DNA of 64,000 nucleotides from CAWIUB01 sp963839995 (GCA_963839995.1 CAWIXH010000013.1:1-64000); one strand, 5' to 3'; positions 24,839 to 37,103 are shown, counted from the stretch's first letter. Notes: generated by a model not told the origin, from the letters alone. Numbers and translations: made by a program.

Positions 24839-26968
24839 ATGCTTCCCGAACAGATGACCGCCGCACTCGCCTCTCGGCTCGACCGTGCCTGGCCCGGTCG
24901 GCCGTTCCCGCTCGGCGCGATCTGGGACGGCGAAGGCTGCAACTTCGCGCTCTGGTCATCGACCGCGACTGCCGTGATCCTCTGTCTCTTCGACGCTGAC
25001 GGGCACGAAACGCAGATCCCGTTGGCCGATTCGACATACCGCGTCTGGCACGGGTACCTGCCAGGTGTGGGGCCGGGGCAACATTACGGATTCCGGGTCG
25101 ATGGCCCGTACGACCCCGCCCGCGGCCTGCTGCACAACAAGGCGAAGCTGCTCGTCGACCCGTACGCGCGGGCGATCGATGGCAGTTTCGTCGACCACCC
25201 GAGCGTCTACGCCGACAACCCCGCGGACTCCGCGCCTTACGTCCCGCGCTGCGTGATCATTCACGGCGCGTTTCCGTGGGGTGACGATCATCGCCCCAGC
25301 ACCCCGTGGGACGACACGATCATCTACGAGCTGCACGTGCGAGGTTTCACCAAGCAGCACCCCGATATTCCGCCGGAGCTACGTGGCACGTACGCGGCCC
25401 TGGGCCACCCGGTGGCGATCGACTACCTGCGTTCGCTCGGCGTCACCGCCGTCGAACTCCTGCCGGTTCACCACTTCATCTCTGAGCCGCCATTGCAGCG
25501 CCGCGGCATGACGAACTACTGGGGGTACAACTCGCTGGGCTTCTTCGCTCCGCACGAGCCGTATTCGTCGCGACGCGGGTACCAGGTCAGGGAGTTCAAG
25601 GCGATGGTTCGCGCGCTGCACGCGGCGGGCATCGAGGTGATCCTCGACGTCGTGTACAACCACACGCCGGAGGGCCGCCCCAACGGCCCGGTCCTCTCGC
25701 TGCGCGGCATCGACAACGTCGCCTACTACCGGGCAGTGGATGGCGACCCCAGTCGTTACGCGGACTACACCGGCTGTGGCAACACCCTTGACGCTCGGCT
25801 GCCCTTCCCACTGCAGATGATCACCGACTCGCTGCGCTACTGGGTTACCGAGATGCACGTCGACGGGTTCCGGTTCGACCTCGCGTCGGCATTGGCCCGT
25901 TCCCTGCACGACGTCGACAAGCTGTCATCGTTCTTCGACACTATCCACCAGGATCCCGTTATCTCACAGGTGAAACTCATCGCCGAGCCTTGGGACGTCG
26001 GCGCCGGCGGATACCAGGTCGGTGAGTTCCCGCCGCTGTGGACCGAGTGGAACGGCAAGTACCGGGACACGGTGCGTTCGTTCTGGGCGCACAGCGCGGG
26101 CGGGGTCCGCGACCTCGCCTACCGGTTAACCGGCTCGTCCGATCTCTACGCCGACGACGGCCGCCTGCCATTCGCCTCGATCAACTTCATCACCGCCCAC
26201 GACGGATTCACCTTGCGCGACCTGGTCTCCTACGAGCGCAAGCACAACGAGGCCAACGGCGAAGGCAACCAGGACGGCACGGGCGACAATCGTTCCTACA
26301 ACTGTGGCGTCGAAGGTGAAACCGATGATTCCGCGATCGTCACGCTCAGGCTGCGCCAGGCACGCAACCTGCTCGCGACGCTGCTGCTTTCGACCGGCGC
26401 TCCGATGCTCGTGGCGGGCGACGAGCGATGGCGCACGCAGCGCGGCAACAACAACCCCTACGGGCAGGACAACGAGATCTCCTGGCTGGACTGGTCGCCG
26501 TCCGGCCAAGCTGACGACCTGTACGCGCTCGTCCAGACGCTGCTCGAGCTGCGCCGCTCGTCGCCCGTGTTGCGCCAACGCGCCTTCTTCGCGGGCATCC
26601 CGGTACCAGGCGGCGACGGCTCCAAGGACCTGGCCTGGTTCCATCCAGACGGCCGGGAGCTTACTGACGCGGACTGGTTCGACGCCGGGTTGCGCACACT
26701 GGGCATGTACCTGGACGGTCGAGGCCTGCGGCATCGCGGCAGCCGTGGCGAGGTGATCATTGACGACTCCTACCTGCTGCTGCTGCATTCCGGCGACGAT
26801 CCGGTGTCGTTGACCCTGCCGGGAAGACCATGGGCCGACGAATACCAGGTGGTGGTCGACACCCGTGCCGAGGGCGGCCAGCCCGACGCGACCGTCGTCC
26901 TCCCGGCCACCGGTCCCCTCGTCCTCGACGCGAGGACCGTCCTGCTGCTGCGCGTCCTGCGCGCCTAA
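24839..26968 (+). CDS. glgX: GlgX-type glycogen debranching enzyme (GH13)
   Basis: GlgX hydrolyses alpha-1,6 branches of limit dextrin. The 709-residue protein has an N-terminal CBM48 domain (about 20-110) and a TIM barrel with the GH13 catalytic triad: Asp347 (DGFRFDLAS), Glu383 (LIAEPWDVG) and Asp455 (FITAHDGFT). The isoamylase/GlgX marker GNNNPYGQDNE follows. It converges on glgP, with a palindromic repeat between the stops. Together with GlgP it would degrade the glucan made by the GlgE/GlgB genes that follow. Confidence 0.94.
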   Translation: MLPEQMTAALASRLDRAWPGRPFPLGAIWDGEGCNFALWSSTATAVILCLFDADGHETQIPLADSTYRVWHGYLPGVGPGQHYGFRVDGPYDPARGLLHNKAKLLVDPYARAIDGSFVDHPSVYADNPADSAPYVPRCVIIHGAFPWGDDHRPSTPWDDTIIYELHVRGFTKQHPDIPPELRGTYAALGHPVAIDYLRSLGVTAVELLPVHHFISEPPLQRRGMTNYWGYNSLGFFAPHEPYSSRRGYQVREFKAMVRALHAAGIEVILDVVYNHTPEGRPNGPVLSLRGIDNVAYYRAVDGDPSRYADYTGCGNTLDARLPFPLQMITDSLRYWVTEMHVDGFRFDLASALARSLHDVDKLSSFFDTIHQDPVISQVKLIAEPWDVGAGGYQVGEFPPLWTEWNGKYRDTVRSFWAHSAGGVRDLAYRLTGSSDLYADDGRLPFASINFITAHDGFTLRDLVSYERKHNEANGEGNQDGTGDNRSYNCGVEGETDDSAIVTLRLRQARNLLATLLLSTGAPMLVAGDERWRTQRGNNNPYGQDNEISWLDWSPSGQADDLYALVQTLLELRRSSPVLRQRAFFAGIPVPGGDGSKDLAWFHPDGRELTDADWFDAGLRTLGMYLDGRGLRHRGSRGEVIIDDSYLLLLHSGDDPVSLTLPGRPWADEYQVVVDTRAEGGQPDATVVLPATGPLVLDARTVLLLRVLRA

Positions 26969-26980
26969 GGGCGGTCTCCC

Positions 26981-27030
26981 ACGACCTCGGGAGTATGTGG
27001 TTCGCCTGCTGATCCAGATACTCCCGAAGT
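26981..27030. repeat. Palindromic repeat, family C (between convergent glgX and glgP)
   Basis: CGGGAGTAT (26988-26996) and ATACTCCCG (27018-27026) form a perfect 9-bp stem with a 21-base loop. The left flank CACGACCTCGGGAGTAT is nearly identical to the copy at 62850-62866, and both loops contain TGATCCAG. It could be a bidirectional terminator carried on a repeated element. Confidence 0.65.
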
Positions 27031-27048
27031 GTGGAGAGCGGAGCTGGC

Positions 27049-29607
27049 TCAGGCCGTCGTGACGACCCCCAGCTCGGCCGGTGTCGCCAGCAGGGGGTTC
27101 TTCGGGAGTACCCGCACCGTGTAGCCAAGGGCTCCGGTGCGGTCGAGCGGGATCTGCCCCTCGAACCGGCTCGTCCCGTCGACCGGCCCGGCGAGGGTGA
27201 GCGATGTGCTGCGGACCTCGGTGAGCTGGTTCTCGGCGTCGACCGGGCCGTACACGGCGGCGACGTCGACGTCGGACGCATCCAGGCCGTTGAGTGCGAC
27301 CTCGCTGCGCAGGTACAGCACCCCACCCAGAGTGGGGTCGCCCTCGAGCTGGGAGTCCACATGCAGCACCGACACCCCAGGCCAGGCCGCGAGCACCGCC
27401 GCGCGCCACCGCGCCAGCTCCTTCGCCGCGGCGTACCCGTCTGCCGCGAGCCGGGCCGCCGAGACCGCCGCCGGCGCGTAGAGCTCGTGCACGTAGTCGC
27501 GGACCATCCGGGTCGCCAGCACCTTCGGGACGAGCGACCTCAGGGTGTGGCGCACCATCTGCACCCACCGAACCGGGATTCCACTCGGGTCGCGGTCGTA
27601 GAAGCGCGGCGATACCTGGTGCTCGATCAGGTCGTACAGCGCTCTCGCCTCTACGTCGTCGCGCCGGTTCGGCTCGGTGACGCCGCCGGCCGACGGGATC
27701 GCCCAGCCGTTCTCGCCGTCGAACCACTCGTCCCACCAGCCGTCGCGGATCGACAGGTTAAGCGCTCCGTTGAGCGCGGCCTTCATCCCCGACGTGCCGC
27801 ATGCCTCCAATGGGCGGAGCGGGTTGTTCAGCCAGACGTCGACACCCCAGTACAGATAGCGGGCCATGCCGATGTCGTAGTCCGGCAGAAACGTGATCCG
27901 GTGCCGGACGGCCGGATTGTCGGCGAACTGCACCATCTGCGCGATGAGCTGTTTGCCACCGTCGTCGGCCGGATGGCTCTTTCCCGCGATGACGATCTGC
28001 ACGGGGCGTTCCGGGTGCAGCAGCAGCGACTGGAGCCGCTCGGGGTCGCGCAGCATCAGGGTGAGCCGCTTGTAGGACGGCACCCGACGGGCGAAGCCGA
28101 TCGTCAGGACGTCGGGGTCGAACGCGGACGACGTCCAGCCGAGCTCGGCTTCGGACATGCCGCGAGTCAGCGCCGAGGCATGTATCCGGCGCCGAATGTC
28201 TCCGACGAGCCGCTCGCGCAGGTCGCGGCGGACACTCCACAGCTCTGCGTCGGTGACCCGGTCGAGAGCCTTCCAGCCGACGCCCTCGTCGAGCGCGTCC
28301 GGGCCGGCTTCGCGCTCGGCGATGTCGAGCATCTGGCGCGACATCCAGGTGGGTGCATGGACGCCGTTGGTCACCGAGGTGATCGGAACTTCGGAGGAGT
28401 CGAACCCGCGCCACAGGTCGGCGAACATCAGGCGGCTCACCTCGCCGTGCAGCCGGGAGACCCCGTTGGCCCGCTGGCCCAGCCGGAAGCCCATATGCGC
28501 CATGTTGAAGATCGCCGGATCCTCTTCGGCGCCCAGGTCGAGCACCTGCTTCACCGGCACGCCGGGCGCCCCCGCCAGGTGCTGTTTTACCAATTCCCGC
28601 GGGAACCGGTCGATGCCCGCCGCGACTGGCGTGTGCGTCGTGAACACCGTGCCGGCCCGGACCGCTTCGAGCGCCTCGTCGAAGGTCAGCCCGGCCGACT
28701 CCACTAGCTCGCGGATCCGCTCGACGCCGAGGAAGCCGGCATGTCCCTCATTGGTGTGGAAGACCTGGGGCGCGGACATACCGGTCAGTGCGCAATACAC
28801 CCTGATGGCCCGCACGCCGCCCACCCCGAGCAGCAATTCCTGCACGAGGCGATGCTCCTTGCCGCCGCCGTACAGGCGATCGGTGACCTGGCGCAGGCCG
28901 GCGTCGTTGTCCTCGATGTCGCTGTCGAGCAGCAGCAACGGCACCCGCCCCACCGTGGCCACCCACACCTGGGCGTGCAGCGCCCGGCCCTCCGGCAGCG
29001 CCAGCGAGATCCGGACCGGACGGTCGCCGTCCTCCAGCAACTTGATTGGCAAGCCCTGCGGATCGAGGGACGGATACCGCTCGAGCTGCCAGCCGTCCCG
29101 GGACAGCGACTGGCTGAAGTACCCGGCACGGTAGAGCAGCCCGACGCCGACGATCGGCACCCCCAGGTCACTGGCGGCCTTGAGGTGGTCGCCGGCGAGG
29201 ATCCCCAGGCCGCCCGAGTACTGCGGCAACACCTCGGCGATGCCGAACTCCGGAGAGAAGTACGCGATCGAATCCGGAAGATCCGCACTGCCGGGAGACG
29301 ACAGAGCCTGGCGGTGCTGGTACCACCGCGGCTGCTCGAGGTAGTCGGTCAGGTCGTCGTAGACATCGGCGAGCCGGCGCAGGAACCGGCGATCTCGCGC
29401 CATCATGGCGAGCCGGTCCGCGCTGACCTCGCCGAGCATCCTTCCCGGGTGGGCACCCGACGCCCGCCACAGCTCCGGATCGACGGATTCCAGCAGGTCC
29501 AGCGAGTCCGGATGCCAGGACCAGCGTAGGTTGTTGACGATGTCGCCGAGTTTGACCAGCTCCGGTGGGAACGCCGCCCGGACAGTGAGCCGCCGCAATG
29601 CCTTCAC
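27049..29607 (-). CDS. glgP: Alpha-glucan phosphorylase
   Basis: GlgP releases glucose-1-phosphate from alpha-1,4-glucan ends. The 852-residue protein is the short actinobacterial/archaeal GT35 type: N-terminal DUF3417-like segment (WSWHPDSLDLLESVDP), the block YFSPEFGIAEVLPQYSGGLG, and the PLP site CGTSGMKAALNG with Lys about 609. GTG 29607 is the first plausible start. It is divergent from glgE with 79 bases between, as in mycobacteria. That gap holds GTAAGGGCTTAC (29643-29654) and two GGTAAC copies. Confidence 0.94.
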   Translation of the reverse strand: MKALRRLTVRAAFPPELVKLGDIVNNLRWSWHPDSLDLLESVDPELWRASGAHPGRMLGEVSADRLAMMARDRRFLRRLADVYDDLTDYLEQPRWYQHRQALSSPGSADLPDSIAYFSPEFGIAEVLPQYSGGLGILAGDHLKAASDLGVPIVGVGLLYRAGYFSQSLSRDGWQLERYPSLDPQGLPIKLLEDGDRPVRISLALPEGRALHAQVWVATVGRVPLLLLDSDIEDNDAGLRQVTDRLYGGGKEHRLVQELLLGVGGVRAIRVYCALTGMSAPQVFHTNEGHAGFLGVERIRELVESAGLTFDEALEAVRAGTVFTTHTPVAAGIDRFPRELVKQHLAGAPGVPVKQVLDLGAEEDPAIFNMAHMGFRLGQRANGVSRLHGEVSRLMFADLWRGFDSSEVPITSVTNGVHAPTWMSRQMLDIAEREAGPDALDEGVGWKALDRVTDAELWSVRRDLRERLVGDIRRRIHASALTRGMSEAELGWTSSAFDPDVLTIGFARRVPSYKRLTLMLRDPERLQSLLLHPERPVQIVIAGKSHPADDGGKQLIAQMVQFADNPAVRHRITFLPDYDIGMARYLYWGVDVWLNNPLRPLEACGTSGMKAALNGALNLSIRDGWWDEWFDGENGWAIPSAGGVTEPNRRDDVEARALYDLIEHQVSPRFYDRDPSGIPVRWVQMVRHTLRSLVPKVLATRMVRDYVHELYAPAAVSAARLAADGYAAAKELARWRAAVLAAWPGVSVLHVDSQLEGDPTLGGVLYLRSEVALNGLDASDVDVAAVYGPVDAENQLTEVRSTSLTLAGPVDGTSRFEGQIPLDRTGALGYTVRVLPKNPLLATPAELGVVTTA

Positions 29608-29686
29608 GGCGTGCGAGCGTACTTGGTCCCGGTAACCAATCCGTAAGGGCTTACTGACTCAGCCGCCCCTCGGTAACGTTTGGGTC

Positions 29687-31678
<1,992 letters not shown>

Positions 31679-31695
31679 GTCCAAGGGAGGTTGGC

Positions 31696-33441
31696 TTGCC
31701 CAGCGCGTCCGACGGCGACACCGAGTCCGGTCCGATGCATCGGCTGCCGGCGGATCCCGACTGGTTCAAACGCGCCGTCTTCTACGAGGTGCTCGTCCGC
31801 GGGTTCTACGACTCCGACGGCGACGGGACGGGAGACCTGAGCGGTCTCGCCGACAAACTCGACTACCTGGTGTGGCTCGGCGTGGACTGCCTGTGGCTGC
31901 CGCCGTTCTACCCCTCTCCGCTGCGCGACGGCGGCTACGACGTCAGCGACTACACCGACGTGCTCCCGGAGTTCGGCACGATCGGCGACTTCGAGCAGCT
32001 GCTGCGCGAGGCGCACAAGCGCGGCATCCGGGTGATCATCGACATCGTCATGAACCACACGTCGGACCAGCACCCGTGGTTCCAGGCCTCCCGCCGCAAC
32101 CCGGAGGGCGCGTACGGAAACTTCTACATCTGGGAGGACGACGACACCCGCTACCCCGATGCGCGGGTCATTTTCATCGACACCGAGCCGTCGAACTGGA
32201 CGTTCGATCCCCTGCGCAAGCAGTACTACTGGCACCGGTTCTTCAGCCACCAGCCCGACCTGAACTTCGACTCCCCCGACGTGCAGCAGGCGGTGATGGA
32301 CAACTTGCGGTTCTGGCTCGACCGCGGCGTCGACGGGTTCCGCCTCGACGCCGTGCCCTACCTCTATGTCCGCGACGGCACGAATGGCGAGAACCTGCCC
32401 GAGACCCACGAGTTCCTCAAGCGGCTGCGCAAAGAGATCGACCGCGACTACCCCGACCGAGTCATGCTCTGCGAGGCGAACCAGTGGCCGGCTGACGTCG
32501 TCGAGTACTTCGGCGACCCGGCCACCGACGGCGACGAGTGCCATATGGCGTTCCATTTCCCAGTGATGCCGCGCATCTTCATGGCCGTACGGCGCGAGCA
32601 GCGGTATCCGATCAGTGAGATCATGGAGCAGACCCCAGCCATCCCGGCCAACTGCCAGTGGGGCATCTTCTTGCGCAACCACGACGAGCTCACCCTCGAG
32701 ATGGTCAGCGACGAGGAACGCGACTACATGTGGGCCGAATACGCCAAGGACCCGCGGATGAAGGCGAACATCGGCATCCGCCGGCGACTCGCCCCGCTCC
32801 TCGAGAACGACATCAACCAGATCGAGCTGTTCACCGCGCTGCTGCTGTCGCTGCCGGGCTCGCCGGTCCTCTACTACGGAGACGAGATCGGCATGGGCGA
32901 CAACATCTGGCTCGGCGACCGCGACGGGGTGCGGACGCCCATGCAGTGGACGCCCGACCGCAACGCCGGCTTTTCCAGCTGCAATCCGGGGCGGCTCTAC
33001 CTGCCCGTCAACATGGACTCGATCTACGGCTACCAGGTGACCAACGTCGAGTCGCAGACCCGCAACACCTCCTCGATGCTGCATTGGACGCGCCGGATGA
33101 TCCAGCTGCGCAAGGCCAATCCGGCGTTCGGCCTAGGGAGCTTCATCGACCTGGGGGGTAGTAATCCCAGCGTGCTGAGTTTTGTACGGACGTTCGGTGA
33201 CGACATCGTGCTATGTGTCAACAACCTGTCCCGGTTCGCCCAGCCGGTCGAACTGGACCTGAGGCGGTGGGAAGGAGCTGAGCCGATCGAGCTCATCGGC
33301 GGCTCGCGCTTCCCCGCCATCGGCGAGCTGCCGTACCTGCTGACGCTCGCCGGACACGGCTTCTACTGGCTGCGCATCCCGCGACACCAAGTGGCGGGCA
33401 CGCAGCCGGAGTCGCAATTCGAGCGGGCGGTCCGTCCATGA
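31696..33441 (+). CDS. treS: Trehalose synthase (maltose alpha-D-glucosyltransferase)
   Basis: TreS interconverts trehalose and maltose. The GH13 barrel has nucleophile Asp about 218 (GFRLDAVPYL), acid Glu about 260 (MLCEANQWP) and Asp about 330 (FLRNHDELTLEM). TTG 31696 is chosen because AAGGGAGG lies 5 bases upstream, giving 581 residues; GTG 31675, overlapping the glgE stop, is the alternative. TreS is a separate gene from mak, which overlaps it by ATGA, so the TreS-Mak complex should be made in equal amounts. Confidence 0.95.
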   Translation: MPSASDGDTESGPMHRLPADPDWFKRAVFYEVLVRGFYDSDGDGTGDLSGLADKLDYLVWLGVDCLWLPPFYPSPLRDGGYDVSDYTDVLPEFGTIGDFEQLLREAHKRGIRVIIDIVMNHTSDQHPWFQASRRNPEGAYGNFYIWEDDDTRYPDARVIFIDTEPSNWTFDPLRKQYYWHRFFSHQPDLNFDSPDVQQAVMDNLRFWLDRGVDGFRLDAVPYLYVRDGTNGENLPETHEFLKRLRKEIDRDYPDRVMLCEANQWPADVVEYFGDPATDGDECHMAFHFPVMPRIFMAVRREQRYPISEIMEQTPAIPANCQWGIFLRNHDELTLEMVSDEERDYMWAEYAKDPRMKANIGIRRRLAPLLENDINQIELFTALLLSLPGSPVLYYGDEIGMGDNIWLGDRDGVRTPMQWTPDRNAGFSSCNPGRLYLPVNMDSIYGYQVTNVESQTRNTSSMLHWTRRMIQLRKANPAFGLGSFIDLGGSNPSVLSFVRTFGDDIVLCVNNLSRFAQPVELDLRRWEGAEPIELIGGSRFPAIGELPYLLTLAGHGFYWLRIPRHQVAGTQPESQFERAVRP

Positions 33442-34832
33442 CGCTGCAACCGGCCGACCTGCAGCCGTTGGTAGCTAGCTGGCTGCCCTCGCAGCGCTGG
33501 TTCGCCGGCAAAGGCCGGCCCATGGCGGTGTCGGTCCGGCAGCTCGCCCAGGTCGTCGAGACCGTCGCGCCCCTGTCGGTCTGGCTGGTGACGGCGAGCT
33601 TCCCGGACGCCGACACGCCCGAGACCTACCAGCTGCCGCTGGTCCTGCGTGCCAAGCCGCAGGGCAGCCTGGAACACGTGCTGCTCGGGTCGATCGAGAT
33701 CGGCGGACGACCGCATTGGATCTACGACGCGCTGCATGACAAGGACGTCACCCAGTGGTGGCTCACCGGCTTCCGTGACGAACGCGTGACAGGCGCCTTG
33801 CGCTTCCACCGCGTCGGCGATCCGACGTCGCTGCCAGTCGGCGAGACGAGCCTGGCACTCATCGGCGAGCAGTCCAACACCTCGCTGGTCTTCGGCGACC
33901 GGGCGATACTCAAGGTGTTCCGGCGCCTGGAACCTGGCATCAACCCGGACATCGAGATCCACGAAGCGCTCACCGAACTCGGCGCCCGGCACATCGCGAA
34001 GCTGCTGGGCAGCCTCACCGCCGAGATCGACGGCGAGCAGTTCAGCCTGGCGATGCTGCAGGAATACATGACCACGGCCACCGACGGCTGGGAGCTGGCC
34101 AAAACCAGTGTCCGGGACTTGATGGCCGAGGCCGACCTGCACGCCGAGGAGGCGGGCGGAGACTTCGCTGCCGAGGCCGAGCGCCTCGGCGTGGCCGCGG
34201 CAGAGGTGCACGCGGACCTGGCGAACGCATTCGGCACCGAAACTGTCACCGGCGAGGAACTCAGCGCCCGCGCCGCCACCATGAACATGCGGTTGGATGC
34301 CGCGCTGGTTGTGGTGCCACGGCTGGCCGAGGTCGAGCAGTCGCTGCGTGCCGCGTTCGTTGCGATGGCCGAGGAGCCCAAGCCGGTTACCACCCAGCGC
34401 ATTCACGGCGATCTGCACCTCGGCCAAGTACTGCGGACCGCGCTGCGCTGGGTCTTTCTCGACTTCGAGGGCGAGCCGGTAAAGGCCCTGCCGGATCGCC
34501 GGGCCTTTGACTCGCCGCTGCGCGACGTCGCCGGGATGCTGCGCTCGTTCGACTACGCGGCAAACCACCAGATCGTCGATGTCCAAGGCGATGCGCAGCG
34601 GCTCTATCGCGCCAGCGAGTGGTCCGAGCGCAATCGCGCGGCGTTCTGCGACGGATACGCGCAGGCAGCGGGTCGCGATCCACGCGACGACGGCGCACTG
34701 CTGCGCGCTTTCGAAGCCGACAAGGCCGTCTACGAGGCGGTCTACGAAGCCCGTCACCGCCCGGGCTGGCTCGGCATCCCGCTCGCGTCACTGTCCCGGC
34801 TGTTCGCAGGAGGTGCGTCACAGAATGGCTAA
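33438..34832 (+). CDS. mak: Maltokinase
   Basis: Mak phosphorylates maltose with ATP to maltose-1-phosphate, the GlgE donor. The 464-residue aminoglycoside-kinase-like protein has the N-terminal maltokinase cap (LVASWLPSQRWFAGKGRP), catalytic loop IHGDLHLGQ (Asp325) and metal-binding LDFEGEP (Asp342). Its ATG overlaps the treS stop, and its own last codons overlap the glgB start by 8 bases. It completes the trehalose-to-glucan route. Confidence 0.95.
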   Translation: MTLQPADLQPLVASWLPSQRWFAGKGRPMAVSVRQLAQVVETVAPLSVWLVTASFPDADTPETYQLPLVLRAKPQGSLEHVLLGSIEIGGRPHWIYDALHDKDVTQWWLTGFRDERVTGALRFHRVGDPTSLPVGETSLALIGEQSNTSLVFGDRAILKVFRRLEPGINPDIEIHEALTELGARHIAKLLGSLTAEIDGEQFSLAMLQEYMTTATDGWELAKTSVRDLMAEADLHAEEAGGDFAAEAERLGVAAAEVHADLANAFGTETVTGEELSARAATMNMRLDAALVVVPRLAEVEQSLRAAFVAMAEEPKPVTTQRIHGDLHLGQVLRTALRWVFLDFEGEPVKALPDRRAFDSPLRDVAGMLRSFDYAANHQIVDVQGDAQRLYRASEWSERNRAAFCDGYAQAAGRDPRDDGALLRAFEADKAVYEAVYEARHRPGWLGIPLASLSRLFAGGASQNG

Positions 34833-37032
34833 GAGATCGCCAGCGCCTGCCAGAGATCCGGCAGCCGTCGACCGCGAGCCATTGGATCGGCTCGTCGGCG
34901 GCGCGCACCACAACCCGCACGCGATCCTCGGCGCTCATCCCACGGCCGGAGGGCGCACGGTCATCCGGACGCTGCGACCGCACGCCGCGGCCGTATCGGT
35001 CCTCATCGGTGCGACGCGCACACCGTTGCGCCGCATCCACGACGGAGGTGTCTTCGCCGGTGCGATCGACGGCGCGCCGACCGACTACCGGCTGCAGGTC
35101 ACCTACGGCGGCGACACCTACACCGTCGACGACCCGTATCGCTGGCTGCCAACGCTGGGCGAGGTCGACCTGCACCTGATCGGCGAGGGCCGGCACGAGA
35201 ATCTCTGGGACGTGCTGGGTGCGCACGTGCGCAGCTACGACACACCAGGTGGGCCAGTGTCGGGGACGTCATTCGCGGTGTGGGCGCCGAACGCGCAAGG
35301 CGTCCGGGTGCTGGGCGACTTCGACTACTGGTCCGGCCAGGCGTTCCCAATGCGCTCGCTCGGCTCGTCCGGGGTTTGGGAGCTGTTCATCCCCGGCGTC
35401 CGCGACGGCACGCTGTACAAGTTCCAGGTGCTCGGCCGCGACCGCGTGTGGCGCACCAAGGCCGATCCGCTGGCCTTCGCCACCGAGGTCCCGCCGGCCA
35501 CCGCCTCGGTGGTCTTCACCGGGCGCCACGAATGGAGCGACGCCGACTGGCTGGAACGCCGTGCCCAGACGGCGTGGCACGCCGCAGCGATGTCGATCTA
35601 CGAGGTGCATCTGGGCTCGTGGCGGCAGGGGCTGAGCTATCGGCAACTGGCCGACGAACTGGTCGGTCACGTCCGGGAGACCGGCTTCACCCACGTGGAG
35701 TTCCTGCCGGTAGCCGAGCACCCGTTCGGCGGCTCGTGGGGCTATCAGGTGAGCTCCTACTACGCGCCGAGCGCACGGTTCGGCACGCCCGACGATTTCC
35801 GCTACCTCGTCGACCGGCTGCATCAGGCGGGCATCGGCGTCATCATCGACTGGGTTCCGGCGCACTTCCCCAGGGACGACTTCGCGCTGGCCCGTTTCGA
35901 CGGCACGGCGCTGTACGAGCACGGCGACCCCCGACGGGGCGAACAGCCGGACTGGGGCACGCTTGTCTTCGACTTCGGTCGCCGCGAGGTCCGCAACTTC
36001 CTGGTCGCGAACGCCCTGTACTGGCTGGAGGAGTTCCACATCGACGGCCTGCGCGTCGACGCGGTCGCGTCCATGCTCTACCTGGACTACTCGCGCGAGC
36101 ACGGCGAGTGGGCGCCGAACAGGTACGGCGGCCGGGAGAACCTGGAGGCGGTGGCCTTCCTGCAGGAGGTGAACGCCACCGTGTACAAGCGGGTGCCCGG
36201 CATCATCACGGTCGCGGAGGAGTCGACGGCCTGGCCCGGCGTCACCCGGGCCACTCACCTGGGCGGACTCGGCTTCGGCTTCAAGTGGAACATGGGCTGG
36301 ATGCACGACACGCTCGACTACATCTCCCGTGAACCGATCCACCGCAAGTACCACCACCACCAGATGACGTTTTCGATGATCTACGCCTACACGGAGAACT
36401 ACATCCTGCCGCTGTCGCACGACGAGGTGGTGCACGGCAAGGGCTCGCTGCTCTACAAGATCGCTGGCGACCGCTGGCAGCAGCTGGCCACCGTGCGCGC
36501 GCTGTACGCGTACATGTGGGCGCATCCGGGTAAGCAGCTGCTGTTCATGGGCCAGGAGTTCGCCCAGGGCGACGAGTGGAACGAGGCCCAATCGCTCGAC
36601 TGGTGGCTGCTCGACTCGCCCGAGCATCGCGGCGTCCAGCGACTGATCACCGACCTGAACCGGGTCTATCGTGAAACTCCGGCGCTCTGGACGCAGGATT
36701 TCGACCCGGCGGGGTTCGAGTGGATCGACGCCAACGACGCCGCTGGAAACGTGTACTCGTTCATTCGCCGCGGCACCGACGGCTCGGTGCTCGCATGCAT
36801 CGCCAATTTTTCCGCCGTACCGCACGAGTGGTACCGGCTCGGCCTGCCGATGGCCGGTCGATGGGACGAGGTGCTCAACACCGACGCGGACGTCTACCTC
36901 GGATCCGGCGTCGGCAACTTCGGCGGCGTCGAGGCCGTCGAAGGTGCGGTGCACGGCGAGCCGGCTTCGGTGACCCTACGGGTGCCGCCACTCGGCGCGG
37001 TGTGGCTGCGCTATGCCGGATCGGCCGGCTGA
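34825..37032 (+). CDS. glgB: 1,4-alpha-glucan branching enzyme
   Basis: GlgB makes alpha-1,6 branches in the linear glucan. ATG 34825 is preceded by AGGAGG and gives 735 residues with an extra N1 domain (about 20-120), CBM48 (about 140-240) and the GH13 barrel: Asp412 (GLRVDAVASM), Glu465 (ITVAEESTAW), Asp533 (LPLSHDEVVHGKGS). It is the last gene of the glgE operon. A family A palindrome starts 26 bases after its stop and may act as a terminator. Confidence 0.96.
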   Translation: MAKRSPAPARDPAAVDREPLDRLVGGAHHNPHAILGAHPTAGGRTVIRTLRPHAAAVSVLIGATRTPLRRIHDGGVFAGAIDGAPTDYRLQVTYGGDTYTVDDPYRWLPTLGEVDLHLIGEGRHENLWDVLGAHVRSYDTPGGPVSGTSFAVWAPNAQGVRVLGDFDYWSGQAFPMRSLGSSGVWELFIPGVRDGTLYKFQVLGRDRVWRTKADPLAFATEVPPATASVVFTGRHEWSDADWLERRAQTAWHAAAMSIYEVHLGSWRQGLSYRQLADELVGHVRETGFTHVEFLPVAEHPFGGSWGYQVSSYYAPSARFGTPDDFRYLVDRLHQAGIGVIIDWVPAHFPRDDFALARFDGTALYEHGDPRRGEQPDWGTLVFDFGRREVRNFLVANALYWLEEFHIDGLRVDAVASMLYLDYSREHGEWAPNRYGGRENLEAVAFLQEVNATVYKRVPGIITVAEESTAWPGVTRATHLGGLGFGFKWNMGWMHDTLDYISREPIHRKYHHHQMTFSMIYAYTENYILPLSHDEVVHGKGSLLYKIAGDRWQQLATVRALYAYMWAHPGKQLLFMGQEFAQGDEWNEAQSLDWWLLDSPEHRGVQRLITDLNRVYRETPALWTQDFDPAGFEWIDANDAAGNVYSFIRRGTDGSVLACIANFSAVPHEWYRLGLPMAGRWDEVLNTDADVYLGSGVGNFGGVEAVEGAVHGEPASVTLRVPPLGAVWLRYAGSAG

Positions 37033-37058
37033 CGCACCGCGCCCCCACCCCAATCCGA

Positions 37059-37103
37059 CTTGTTCGACCGCCGGCGAGTCGGAGCACACAGACGGTCGAA
37101 CAG
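37059..37103. repeat. 45-bp palindromic repeat, family A (after glgB)
   Basis: TGTTCGACCG (37061-37070) and CGGTCGAACA (37093-37102) form a perfect 10-bp inverted repeat with a 22-base loop. The left arm plus four bases matches the mnmA-tail copy over 17 bases (TTGTTCGACCGCCGGCG). The loops differ. Confidence 0.7.
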
